A model generated the notes under the pieces. The model was given only the letters and a program-made list of their open reading frames with translations. It ran no database searches and was not told the DNA's origin. Made by a program: the position numbers and the translations under genes. A stretch of 59,436 bases of DNA from Nitrosopumilaceae archaeon (GTDB lineage Archaea; Thermoproteota; Nitrososphaeria; Nitrososphaerales; Nitrosopumilaceae), in assembly GCA_030041535.1 (NCBI GenBank), contig JASHNR010000036.1, positions 1 to 59,436 on the forward strand. The letters are read 5' to 3'. Below, piece by piece: positions 8,484 to 15,915 of the stretch. Position 1 is the stretch's first letter. Every line of letters begins with the position of its first letter.

Positions 8484-9341
8484 CTATCTACGTCGTGCTG
8501 TTGTCCAGATTCCTATGCCGCTTAAGACTCCAGCTACTACCATTCCAACTCCCCATCCCACACTTTGAAGTGGACCTGAAGGATTGTCAGAATCGTCATA
8601 CCCTACTTGTGAAGTCGATGAAGCCTCGCTTGGTTGTGCTGGTGCTGATTGTGTACTAGATGGTGTACTAGATGGTGTACTAGATGGTGTCGAAGACATA
8701 TTTGCTGGTGCATTATATGATGATCCTAGAGGAATGCCACCTTGCTGTCCTTGTCCTGCTTGCTGAGCAAGTTGATTGGCTCCTTGTTGTTGTCGTGAAG
8801 CAAAGGAACTACCAGATGGTGTGTTCATGCTTGATGAATTATTGGACATTCCAGACATGCTGCTACCAGATGAAGACATTCCAGACATGCTGCTACCAGA
8901 TGACATGTTCATACTTGGAGCGGTACTTCCAGACGAACTAGAAGCTCCAGCTGCAACAATTACTTGACCTGTCATCCATGGATGAACTTGGCAAAAGTAG
9001 TTGTATGTGCCAGGATTATTGAAGGTAAATGAAAAATCCTTTCCAGATGCAATCAAACTACTATCGAAGATAGTACCGGTCTGATTGTCTGATGGATTAC
9101 CGCTTGTCACAGTATGGCTGACCTTGTCATTGTTTTGCCATGTTACGGTTGTACCTGGTGCTACAGTGATAACATCTTGGTCAAAACAGTTCTTTGTTTG
9201 TGAACAGTTTGGACTCGAGCCTGCGCCGGCTGAAATGTTTACTGTTGTTCCAGATTCTTGTGCAAAAGCTGAGGGAGCTATTGCAAGAATCGCAACTAGG
9301 GTCAATACACCAAATAACGCGTTTATTGGTTTTGACATCAT
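8484..9341 (-). CDS. Blue copper protein (plastocyanin-like) with Met/Ser-rich linker and C-terminal anchor
   Basis: A 285-aa exported cupredoxin. A signal peptide (ALFGVLTLVAILAIAPSAFA) is followed by one plastocyanin-like domain with a complete type-1 copper site: His76, Cys117, His120 and Met123 (in YFCQVHPWM). Cys46 and Cys52 may form a disulfide. Then comes a long low-complexity stretch with MSGMSSSGSSMSGM repeats, a Q/G-rich part and STPS repeats, and a C-terminal helix (VGMVVAGVLSGIGIWTTA) with RRR. Such proteins are thought to carry electrons outside the membrane in ammonia-oxidising archaea. The Met-rich part may bind extra copper. The start could be either of the two adjacent ATGs. 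Confidence 0.88.
   Translation of the reverse strand: MMSKPINALFGVLTLVAILAIAPSAFAQESGTTVNISAGAGSSPNCSQTKNCFDQDVITVAPGTTVTWQNNDKVSHTVTSGNPSDNQTGTIFDSSLIASGKDFSFTFNNPGTYNYFCQVHPWMTGQVIVAAGASSSSGSTAPSMNMSSGSSMSGMSSSGSSMSGMSNNSSSMNTPSGSSFASRQQQGANQLAQQAGQGQQGGIPLGSSYNAPANMSSTPSSTPSSTPSSTQSAPAQPSEASSTSQVGYDDSDNPSGPLQSVGWGVGMVVAGVLSGIGIWTTARRR
8652..8905 (-). repeat. Short tandem repeats coding the cupredoxin linker
   Basis: Inside the cupredoxin gene, a 12-bp unit (AGATGGTGTACT on the plus strand) is repeated three times near 8657-8692, encoding STPS repeats, and a roughly 27-bp unit beginning ATTCCAGACATGCTGC is repeated at about 8848 and 8879, encoding the MSGM/SSGSS repeats. Both are typical slippage-prone linker repeats. 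Confidence 0.7.
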
Positions 9342-9681
9342 ACCCAGATACCGACATAATCAATTAATAAATTCTATGAATTGGTGTATCTGATATTGTT
9401 GATGTTTGATGTCTATAAGAGGTTGGTTGTAGAAAATTAAATAAAAAGTAGCATCTATGTTCAAGATCTTGCAAAATATTGCATACTGGATTATCTGTAG
9501 GGACAAGCGTTTCATGTAAATTGATGAGGAAAATCAAGACAATCGCCAAAAATGTATGGAAATCTGGATTCTATTCCAATTTCTGTGTTAAGATCTTCAA
9601 GAACTCTGGTTTTCTTTGAACATCTCACATATTTTGTTCCAAAATCTGTATCAATAAATACAAGTAAAAAGTAATTCTTTT
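9342..9681. other. Gene-free stretch upstream of the cupredoxin gene
   Basis: 340 bp between the divergent cupredoxin gene and a small zinc-protein gene. Frames here are short and look non-coding. It must contain the promoters of both flanking genes, but I cannot single out a convincing box A. No tRNA or strong hairpin seen. Confidence 0.4.
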
Positions 9682-9822
9682 ATGACAAGCACTAAATGTG
9701 TCGTATGCGGAATAGGGTTTTTTTCTGCTACTGGCTCAGACAAATGTTCTAAATGTACAGGAAAGGAAATGCAAGGAACCGTAGAAAGCCATGATTCTTG
9801 TGGTTGTGGACATCACCACTAG
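9682..9822 (+). CDS. Small zinc-ribbon-like protein with CGCGHHH tail
   Basis: A 46-aa protein (ATG 9682 to TAG). It carries two CxxC knuckles (CVVC at residues 6-9, CSKC at 22-25) separated by 12 residues and ends in SCGCGHHH, a second possible metal site. The spacing fits a treble-clef or zinc-ribbon-like fold. Upstream sequence is AT-rich and the ATG follows directly after TTCTTTT. It may bind zinc or, given the copper proteins nearby, another metal; this is inference. Confidence 0.65.
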   Translation: MTSTKCVVCGIGFFSATGSDKCSKCTGKEMQGTVESHDSCGCGHHH

Positions 9823-9981
9823 AACTAATTTTTTAACGTCATAGTTTTTCTATTAGAATTCTTTGCGAAATTATTCTACGTGTTCTTATTATTGACGACG
9901 GTCATAACGTGATGTAATCGTACCCTGCTGACTAGTTTGATAATCAATTTCTTAATATTGCCATTTTGAGTCATGTGATTT

Positions 9982-11052
9982 GTGAAAGCTCTGGTTTATG
10001 AAGAGTATGCACCAGACGATGACTATGCAAAGATTCTGAAAATCAAGGAAGTACCTGATCCTAAACCAAAACCAAACGAAGTTGTTTTCAAAGTAAAGGT
10101 CGCAGGATTAAATCATGATGATATTTGGGGAATGAGAGGAAAACCAATCAAGATCCCCATGCCACATATTTCAGGAACTGATGCCGCGGGAGAAGTTGTT
10201 GCAGTGGGAGACGATGTGACTACAATTAAGGTTGGAGATAGAGTTGTATCACATGGTAACATGTCATGCCGAATCTGTATGGCATGCACTGAAGGTCGTG
10301 AATATGATTGCCAATACAGAAAAGTCTGGGGATTCCAAACAGGGCCTCTGTGGGGAGGATACTGCGAATATGCTCACCTACCAGAAGTAAACGTTGTAAA
10401 AATTCCAGAAAATATAAGCTATGAGGAGGCTGCAGGGTCCTCGATGGTCATGATGACTTCATGGCATATGCTAGTGGGCAGGGCAAAAATCAAACCGGGA
10501 CAAACAGTACTCGTAATGGGAGGTACTTCTGGGATGGGAACATTTGGAATCCAGATTGCAAAGCTATACAGTTGTGATGTCATTGCTACCGCAAGTCCCA
10601 ACAAGCTTGAAGAATGCATAAAACTTGGAGCAGATTTTGCAATAGATCACAGAAAGGATGACTGGCACAAAGAAGTCTTTGCAATTACAAAAGACATTGC
10701 AAAAAAGAAGGGAACCAATCCTGGAGTGGATGTTATCTTTGAACATATTGGAGGGTCTCATTGGAACAAGGAATTGACACTACTAAAATATGGAGCAACT
10801 CTAGTTACAACAGGGGCAACAACTGGATATGATGTACAGACTGATCTCAGGCACATATTTTTCAAAGGCATAAATGTCTTGGGCTCTACGCAGGGAACAC
10901 GCGCAGAACTAGAAGATGGACTGTATTGGATGTCGCAAGGGAAGATAAAAGCAATAATTGATTCAATCTATACCTTTGAAAATGCTGTAGAGGCGCATAC
11001 CAAGATGCTAAAAGGCGCATTTATTGGTAAAATTTTGATGAAACCAAATTAG
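9982..11052 (+). CDS. Zinc-binding MDR-family alcohol dehydrogenase / quinone oxidoreductase-like enzyme
   Basis: A 356-aa medium-chain dehydrogenase/reductase. The N-terminal GroES-like domain has HISGTDAAGEVVAVG and a structural zinc lobe CRICMACTEGREYDC (CxxCxxCx7C). The Rossmann domain starts at GQTVLVMGGTSGMGTFGIQ. At the place of the catalytic-zinc cysteine the protein has LNHDDIW, as in the NHxDLW subgroup, so a classical catalytic zinc is unlikely. It probably reduces or oxidises an aldehyde, alcohol or enoyl substrate with NAD(P)H; the substrate is unknown. Start is GTG 9982. Single gene. Confidence 0.85.
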   Translation: MKALVYEEYAPDDDYAKILKIKEVPDPKPKPNEVVFKVKVAGLNHDDIWGMRGKPIKIPMPHISGTDAAGEVVAVGDDVTTIKVGDRVVSHGNMSCRICMACTEGREYDCQYRKVWGFQTGPLWGGYCEYAHLPEVNVVKIPENISYEEAAGSSMVMMTSWHMLVGRAKIKPGQTVLVMGGTSGMGTFGIQIAKLYSCDVIATASPNKLEECIKLGADFAIDHRKDDWHKEVFAITKDIAKKKGTNPGVDVIFEHIGGSHWNKELTLLKYGATLVTTGATTGYDVQTDLRHIFFKGINVLGSTQGTRAELEDGLYWMSQGKIKAIIDSIYTFENAVEAHTKMLKGAFIGKILMKPN

Positions 11053-11198
11053 GTTTTGTCATCTACCTTTCAAGATTAACACATTTTCTATAATCCACTT
11101 GTAGAAATTCAAAAAAGAATTTGATCAATTTTACAAGCTCGTTAATTGATACTCATAGAAAATATGAAAACATATACCTATGATCTTATCATTGTAAA

Positions 11199-11528
11199 AT
11201 GTTCTTGATCTTACTGAGTATCTGGGGATGCATGCCAGAGCTTTCGCAAGATTGTGTTGACATGAGTAATGCTGCCTCTACATACTTGGGAATAATAGCA
11301 GGCGCGATAATAGGCGGCATAGTAAGTTGGTGGATTTATAACAGGCAGAAGAAGACCTCTGACTCGCAAGACTATATTTTGCATAGGATTGAAGAGTTGG
11401 AGGAGAACCACGACGCAATACTGAAAAAACTAGCAGATTTTGATGATAAACACGCATCAACTCTTGACGCAATGAATGAATTAAAAGGAAAAATTGACTC
11501 GCTTATCCTCTCCGATGATGAATCCTAA
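11199..11528 (+). CDS. Small membrane protein with coiled-coil tail
   Basis: About 109 aa from ATG 11199. One clear transmembrane helix (YLGIIAGAIIGGIVSWWIY, near residues 29-47) is followed by a cytoplasmic helical region with heptad-like spacing (ILHRIEELEENHDAILKKL) and an acidic end. A shorter start at ATG 11232 or 11262 is possible because the first 20 residues are poorly conserved-looking. No enzyme motif. The role is unknown. Confidence 0.5.
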   Translation: MFLILLSIWGCMPELSQDCVDMSNAASTYLGIIAGAIIGGIVSWWIYNRQKKTSDSQDYILHRIEELEENHDAILKKLADFDDKHASTLDAMNELKGKIDSLILSDDES

Positions 11529-11660
11529 GAAAATCTGACTTGATAACGACGTAATTTCTAAAATGCATGGATGCAGATCTTGAAAACACTGGCTGATTTC
11601 ATATCTCTTTATTTCATTTTCATGATAATAACTATGGAGACTGAAAATTTGTAACTTTTT

Positions 11661-11668
11661 TTTAAATA
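11661..11668 (+). promoter_or_regulatory. Box-A (TATA) element for the candidate small RNA
   Basis: TTTAAATA lies 26 bp before the first base of the long stem at 11691, the usual archaeal distance from box-A centre to transcription start. A second TTAAAATA follows at about 11681, inside the distance that would start transcription within the stem, so the first box is preferred. Confidence 0.35.
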
Positions 11669-11690
11669 GCCGAAATACGCTTAAAATACT

Positions 11691-11755
11691 GAAGAAAACC
11701 CAATTCCAGACACAAAAGTATCAAGGCACATGCTTTGGTACTAAGGGTTTTCTTC
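11691..11755 (+). ncRNA. Candidate small RNA: nested hairpin followed by T-rich tract
   Basis: GAAGAAAACCC (11691-11701) is perfectly complementary to GGGTTTTCTTC (11745-11755). Inside, AGTATCAA (11717-11724) pairs with TTGGTACT (11735-11742) with one G-U pair. A T-rich run (TTTGTTATG) follows, fitting archaeal termination. With the TTTAAATA box at 11661 this looks like a free-standing transcript of about 65-75 nt. The alternative is a terminator-like fold with no independent transcript. Confidence 0.4.
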
Positions 11756-11945
11756 TTTGTTATGTGATATTATGGTTTTTAAGATTTGTTATTTGCAGCA
11801 ATCAATAACTGCCAAGTGCAATCACTAGCCATTTTGACCAAATGTTAAAACAATATTTTTGGCAAAATCTTGCCAAATACATCTGATCCATAAATTAAAA
11901 GTTTTTTTACAATTGCTTATATAACGGTAAATTGATTCGCAATTA

Positions 11946-12869
11946 TTGAATATTCGACTTGATGGACTTTTGCTGCTTCTAGTCATACTTGGTTCTGCCG
12001 TGGCAGTTCCAGCATTTGCACAGTATACGAATAATACTTTTACACCTACTAATACTACCATGCCAAGCCAGGGAAAGTCACAATATCTGGGTCCTGCTTA
12101 TACGATTGCCAATATGACATCGTCAACGACAGCTCCATTATTAGTTACTACTGACAAAACGTCCTATAACAGCGGAGATACGGTAAACATATCTGGTACA
12201 ACGGCAAATTATCTTGGTGATACTCCTCTTACACTTGAAGTAAGAAGTCCAGTTGGAAACCTAGTCCATGCGGACCAGATCACGGTGACATCAGACAAGA
12301 CCTTTTCTGCTTCAATGGTTGCTATGGGTGCTTTGTGGTCATCTGCTGGGACATATACAGTAGATGTCTACTATGGAAATAACAATGCAACAGCAACATT
12401 CCAGTTCTCAGGTTCTTCTGTAGCCCCGCCGGCTCCAAGTACTATTCCAGTTGATGGTACAAGTTATTCGATAAGTTACACTATAACAAATGGTAAAGTT
12501 ACTGATATCAAGGCAGATCAAGCATCCAAGTCTTTGACAGTATCAATTCAGACCACTGGTAATGGCCTATTGACAATTACCATGCCTAGAGCATTAATTG
12601 ATGCTAAAAACTCAGACGGCAGTGATGCTAAATTCGTAGTGCTAAACGACGGTCAAGAAAATACCAACGCCACTGAGACCATGCCTGCAGGTGCAACCTC
12701 CAGGACACTTGCAATTCCATTTAACAATGGAACCCAGCAAATAGAAATAATTGGTACATTTGTAATTCCAGAATTTGGTCCAATTGCAGTTATGGTACTT
12801 GCAATTGCAATAGTATCCATAATTGCAATCTCAAAAAAGACAGGACTTAGATTCACCTCAAGATACTAG
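11946..12869 (+). CDS. Exported PEFG-CTERM protein
   Basis: A 307-aa exported protein. A signal peptide (LLLLLVILGSAVAVPAFAQ) is followed by an N/T-rich region, an Ig-like domain (TDKTSYNSGDTVNISGT), a second beta domain ending TQQIEIIGTF, and a PEFG-CTERM anchor: IPEFGPIAVMVLAIAIVSIIAIS then KK and a basic tail. The second domain is homologous to the protein at 38227-38730. PEFG tails are presumed to be handled by an archaeosortase; none is in the window. Start is TTG 11946. Role: cell-surface structural or binding protein, not further known. Confidence 0.8.
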   Translation: MNIRLDGLLLLLVILGSAVAVPAFAQYTNNTFTPTNTTMPSQGKSQYLGPAYTIANMTSSTTAPLLVTTDKTSYNSGDTVNISGTTANYLGDTPLTLEVRSPVGNLVHADQITVTSDKTFSASMVAMGALWSSAGTYTVDVYYGNNNATATFQFSGSSVAPPAPSTIPVDGTSYSISYTITNGKVTDIKADQASKSLTVSIQTTGNGLLTITMPRALIDAKNSDGSDAKFVVLNDGQENTNATETMPAGATSRTLAIPFNNGTQQIEIIGTFVIPEFGPIAVMVLAIAIVSIIAISKKTGLRFTSRY

Positions 12870-12936
12870 ATTGAAAGAAAAAGATCTGGATATATGCAGC
12901 AACACTATTTAGTGCTAATGCTGAAAAGGGGAAATT

Positions 12937-13068
12937 ATGGAAAATTTACTGACAAATGATGAAATCGTTTGGCTCTGTAAGTTCTTGGAAGGAAAAGGTA
13001 GTAACGACGAAATTATAATGAAAATAGTTACTATCACAACTAAACTTCAAAAGATGCAGCGTAGATGA
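12937..13068 (+). CDS. Very small hypothetical protein
   Basis: A 43-aa frame from ATG 12937 to TGA. It reads MENLLTNDEIVWLCKFL then a glycine-containing turn and a basic helix (IIMKIVTITTKLQKMQRR), so two amphipathic helices are plausible. The upstream AAGGGG could be a ribosome-binding site. I do not recognise it, and such short frames can occur by chance. Confidence 0.4.
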   Translation: MENLLTNDEIVWLCKFLEGKGSNDEIIMKIVTITTKLQKMQRR

Positions 13069-13151
13069 CTATATTTCCAATATGATCTTTTTTGATTAGG
13101 GTCAGAGATTCTGGTTTAGGATATAAATCAGGCTAATCAAATCATTATGAA

Positions 13152-13664
13152 ATGGAAGGTCCCACAAAAATTTTGTACCGGGAGGCACAAACCTTTTCAC
13201 ATTCTTTGGTGTGGTTAGTTGTTCTTTGTATCACCTTTAGCAGTGTTTATTTTGCATTACCGCCACTCTTTGAGATGACAGGAGACAGAGCTCCCACAAC
13301 TACAATAGCAGTTGCATCATCTATTTTTTTGGCAATCGGATTTATCTTGCCAGTTCTTTTGCTTACAATTAAGCTCAGAATTCAAGTGCGTGATGATGGT
13401 CTATACATAAGGGTAACACCATTCCAGTCTTCGTTCAAAAAGATCTCGCTTACAGATCTCAAAAACTGTGAACCCTATGAACAAAGTGAGAAGGAAAAAA
13501 ATAAACTAAGCCTAAGATATGCACTTTCAAAAAAAGCGTATTCTCTTGGAGGCAAACGTGGGATAAAACTAGAATTCAAAAACGGTCAAACAATAATGCT
13601 AGAATCAAAACGTCAAGAGAAAATCATTCAAGCTATAAAGGATGCAAGTAACAAGAACATCTAG
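13152..13664 (+). CDS. Membrane protein with PH-like cytoplasmic domain
   Basis: A 170-aa protein with two transmembrane helices (residues about 21-38, LVWLVVLCITFSSVYFAL, and 51-74, ASSIFLAIGFILPVLLL), then a soluble beta-rich domain (LRIQVRDDGLYIRVTPFQSSF ... GIKLEFKNGQTIMLES ... EKIIQAIKDA) that ends in a helix, the layout of bacterial/archaeal PH-like domains attached to membrane helices. Function of these proteins is generally unknown. It is a single gene. Confidence 0.6.
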   Translation: MEGPTKILYREAQTFSHSLVWLVVLCITFSSVYFALPPLFEMTGDRAPTTTIAVASSIFLAIGFILPVLLLTIKLRIQVRDDGLYIRVTPFQSSFKKISLTDLKNCEPYEQSEKEKNKLSLRYALSKKAYSLGGKRGIKLEFKNGQTIMLESKRQEKIIQAIKDASNKNI

Positions 13665-13754
13665 TACTGAAGAACACTTTATGATGGCTGACTTAAGATG
13701 GCACGCCTCAACCCGAGCATCAAACTTTATTACAATTGGCTTAATGCATAATGT

Positions 13755-13985
13755 GTGAATGAAGCATACATTCTGCTAAATGTAGATTATAAAAAACAAA
13801 ACAACATAATAGAACAAGCAAAAAAGCTTCCCACAATAAAATCCGTAAAAACTACTTATGGAATATATGATATTATAATCATACTCGAATCAAATAACAT
13901 GCAAGAAATTAAACAAACAATAGATGTAGACTTGCATAATATAGACGGTATAAACAATCTCACTTCGCTTATTTCTATTAACTAA
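13755..13985 (+). CDS. Standalone Lrp/AsnC-type ligand-binding (RAM) domain protein
   Basis: A 76-aa protein that covers only the effector-binding domain of Lrp/AsnC regulators: beta (AYILLNVDY), helix, beta (IKSVKTTYGIYDIIIILES), helix, beta (INNLTSLISI). There is no DNA-binding half. Such single-domain proteins form oligomers that bind amino acids or other small ligands. Start is GTG 13755, because ATG 13751 is out of frame and stops at once. The stop is 1 bp before the start of the flavoprotein gene, so the two are surely co-transcribed and the domain may sense a redox-related metabolite (inference). Confidence 0.8.
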   Translation: MNEAYILLNVDYKKQNNIIEQAKKLPTIKSVKTTYGIYDIIIILESNNMQEIKQTIDVDLHNIDGINNLTSLISIN

Positions 13986-13986
13986 G

Positions 13987-14961
13987 TTGGTTCAAGAATA
14001 TGAAATAATTGTAGTTGGAGGGGGTCCTGCGGGGTTGAGCGCGGGAATTTTTATTGCAAGACAAAAAATATCTTGTATGCTAATATCAAAAGATCTAGGA
14101 GGACAGATGAACCTAATTCCAAAGCTTGAGAACTATCCGGGAACATTAATGTCAAGTGGACCACTGCTTGCAAAAACACTGGAAAGTCAATACCTTTCGT
14201 TCAACGGTGAAATAGTTTACGATACTGTGGAAATGATAGAAGAAACTGAATCTGGGATGAAAGTAAAAACCAGCAGGTCTGAATATGTGGCAAAATCTAT
14301 AGTTCTTGCTCCTGGCAAAGTGCCAAATAATTTGGGCGTGGAAAACGAATCTATATTTTCAAACAAAGGTGTTCATTATTGTACAAAGTGTGATGCGCCA
14401 TTTTACCAAGGTAGGGTAACAGCTACAGTGGGTGTTGGTGGCTATCTCTTAGAGTCTGGGATCTTGCTTTCAAGGATGGCATCAAAAGTATACTTGATTT
14501 ACAAGGGAGGCACATTAGGTGGAGACAAAGATATGATTGCATCTATTGAAAAGAAAGAGAATGTACAACTAGTACCACAATCATCAATCAAGGCTATTTC
14601 TGGCAAGAACGCTCTTCAATCAATCATAGTTCTGGACAACTCTGGTAAGGAGACCACCCTACAGGTGGATGGTTTATTCATTGAGATGGGTTCAAAGATA
14701 AACTTGGATTTTGTAAAACATCTGGTAAAAATTAACACAAAGGGAGAAATTGAGATCTCTGCAGGAAATGCCACTTCACATCAAGCGATATTTGCCGCAG
14801 GTGATGCAACCAATATCCAATACAAACAGATTGTAGCAGCGTGTGCAGGTGGAGCAACCGCTGGACTCTCGGCATTCAATTACATAGAACGTCTAAAGGG
14901 AAGACCGGGAATTCGTGCTGATTGGAAGAAGACTATTGGAGATACCGTGTTTCACTACTAG
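13987..14961 (+). CDS. Thioredoxin reductase-like FAD disulfide oxidoreductase, atypical NAD(P)H site
   Basis: A 324-aa low-molecular-weight thioredoxin-reductase-fold flavoprotein. The N-terminal FAD site is VVGGGPAGLSAG, the redox disulfide is CTKC in HYCTKCDAPF, and the second FAD motif is FAAGDATN. The second Rossmann site is unusual: VGVGGYLLESGILL replaces the usual GGGxSAxEEA, and the HRRxxFRA stretch that binds the NADPH phosphate is replaced by YKGGTLGGDKDM. Family members with such changes do not use NADPH well; some use ferredoxin or another donor. It starts at TTG 13987, 1 bp after the Lrp-domain gene. Confidence 0.85.
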   Translation: MVQEYEIIVVGGGPAGLSAGIFIARQKISCMLISKDLGGQMNLIPKLENYPGTLMSSGPLLAKTLESQYLSFNGEIVYDTVEMIEETESGMKVKTSRSEYVAKSIVLAPGKVPNNLGVENESIFSNKGVHYCTKCDAPFYQGRVTATVGVGGYLLESGILLSRMASKVYLIYKGGTLGGDKDMIASIEKKENVQLVPQSSIKAISGKNALQSIIVLDNSGKETTLQVDGLFIEMGSKINLDFVKHLVKINTKGEIEISAGNATSHQAIFAAGDATNIQYKQIVAACAGGATAGLSAFNYIERLKGRPGIRADWKKTIGDTVFHY

Positions 14962-15314
14962 GTTTTATTTTATATGTGATTTAACAGAACTTGTTGATCA
15001 TAAGTCAGGTAAAGTTTTTGATCTTTTTGTTATCAAAAATACTTGTATCTTCTTATCTTTTCATAATGCGTACTTGTGGAAGGAACTGTGGTCTTATTAG
15101 TGCCTGTCAAGCCAGACCATGTCGCGCTTATCATGTCTTGACTTGACCACAGTTTCATTTTTTCTTATTTATCTTGGCACTAATGCTATAGTGTATAGCC
15201 ATGTCTAAATGTCATGCCGATGGAGTTTTGTCAGGACTAATAGACCTGCTTTAACTTGAATATCAATTACATAAAATGCTAGAGTTCTTATGTAACTGCC
15301 CTTTACTGAAACCT
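14962..15314. other. Gene-free stretch holding a nested hairpin
   Basis: 353 bp between the flavoprotein and the small CxxC protein. The nested hairpin 15084-15154 is described separately. Otherwise only very short frames (for example 17 codons at 15201) are seen. A 61-codon frame overlapping the flavoprotein 3' end looks non-coding. Confidence 0.4.
15084..15154 (+). ncRNA. Nested hairpin followed by T-rich tract: small RNA or terminator
   Basis: AACTGTGGTC (15084-15093) and GACCACAGTT (15145-15154) are perfectly complementary. Inside, GTCAAG (15106-15111) can pair with CTTGAC (15137-15142), and AGACCATG (15114-15121) with CATGTCT (15132-15138) with one bulged C; the last two helices compete for two bases. 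A T-rich run (TTTCATTTTTTCTT) follows directly. It lies 120 bp after the flavoprotein stop, far for a simple terminator. No clear box A precedes it, so a processed 3' UTR element is also possible. Confidence 0.4.
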
Positions 15315-15455
15315 ATGTCAGCAGACAGGGAAATGCATCCAGCAGTATGCTCGGATTGCAAAAAAGAGACACAGGTTCCTTTCAAACCCCTGGAAGGTAA
15401 ACCAGTGTATTGTCGTGAATGTTTACCCAAACATCGTACACAAAGAAGATTTTAG
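15315..15455 (+). CDS. CxxC-x17-CxxC small zinc protein
   Basis: A 46-aa protein from ATG 15315 to TAG. It has CSDC (Cys12, Cys15) and CREC (Cys33, Cys36) separated by exactly 17 residues, with the pattern VPFKPLEGKPVYC between them; this is the CxxC-x17-CxxC domain found in many bacteria and archaea. It ends in basic residues (KHRTQRRF), so nucleic-acid binding is plausible. Next to it lies the first DUF6659-like gene, 78 bp downstream on the same strand. Confidence 0.75.
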   Translation: MSADREMHPAVCSDCKKETQVPFKPLEGKPVYCRECLPKHRTQRRF

Positions 15456-15466
15456 GCTGAAATACG

Positions 15467-15474
15467 CTTAAATC
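15467..15474 (+). promoter_or_regulatory. Box-A element upstream of a DUF6659-like gene
   Basis: GAAATACGCTTAAATC, with the box CTTAAATC at 15467-15474, directly follows the stop of the CxxC protein. An almost identical block GAAATACGCTTAAAA occurs at about 11672, and CGCTTAAATCAA again at about 32210, so this is probably a common BRE/TATA arrangement in this genome. It would start transcription near 15495, giving a leader of about 40 nt before TTG 15534. Confidence 0.35.
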
Positions 15475-15533
15475 AATTTTTTACTTTTAATTGATTACCG
15501 AAGGTATTATCTATTTCATATGTTTGTGTATAG

Positions 15534-15911
15534 TTGGTCAAGTTGTCAAACAACAGATCTTTAGACTATGATTCTATGTGTGAAAAGGTGTTGAATCTTG
15601 ATTCTGCAATACGATTTGTAGGTGTAATAAATGAGAGAGGAAAACTCCTCTCAGGAGGTTTACGAGAAGGATTAAAATCTCTTGAGGATCCGAAGGATGA
15701 TGAAATGCTCTTTACAGAGGTTGCTCTGAGAGCTCGGATGAGAAAAGAATTTGACGGTCAATTAGGAAAGGTCAGGTTTGCAATGTCCCTTAGGGACAAA
15801 GTAATCATCATGAGTTTTCCAATCAATGACCATGATATATTGTATGTATCTGCAAATACTGATTTAGATCATGGCAAAATTTCAATGAAGATACTGGGAA
15901 TGCTTTGTTAG
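15534..15911 (+). CDS. DUF6659-like conserved protein, copy 1
   Basis: A 125-aa soluble alpha/beta protein of a family that occurs four times in this window (15534, 15916, 16899, 47373). Shared pattern: an N-terminal helix, then IRFVGVINERGKLLSGG, a middle helix ending in a basic stretch (RMRKEFDGQLGKVRF), then IIMSFPI and ILYVSANTDLDHGKI. The core (sensor-like beta sheet with VGVIN.RG.L) resembles a small-ligand or roadblock/PAS-like fold, but no function is established that I know of. Start is TTG 15534. The name DUF6659 is from memory. Confidence 0.7.
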   Translation: MVKLSNNRSLDYDSMCEKVLNLDSAIRFVGVINERGKLLSGGLREGLKSLEDPKDDEMLFTEVALRARMRKEFDGQLGKVRFAMSLRDKVIIMSFPINDHDILYVSANTDLDHGKISMKILGMLC

Positions 15912-15915
15912 GAAT

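Larger units (their letters stand above)
11529..11945. other. Gene-free stretch holding a candidate small RNA
   Basis: 417 bp between the small membrane protein and a PEFG protein. It contains the promoter-like box and nested hairpin described at 11661-11755. A second AT-rich tract (near 11885-11935) precedes the TTG start at 11946 and probably holds that gene's promoter. No protein-like small frame seen. Confidence 0.45.

Noticed and set aside
9364-9549. 61-codon reverse frame upstream of the cupredoxin gene
   Set aside because: No motif, unusual residue mix, and it occupies the place where the cupredoxin promoter must lie.
11515-11595. Possible C/D-box guide RNA (ATGATGA near 11516, CTGA at 11535, CTGA near 11590)
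   Set aside because: The C box lies inside the end of a coding frame, the C' box is poor and the distance to the last CTGA is far too long for an archaeal C/D RNA.
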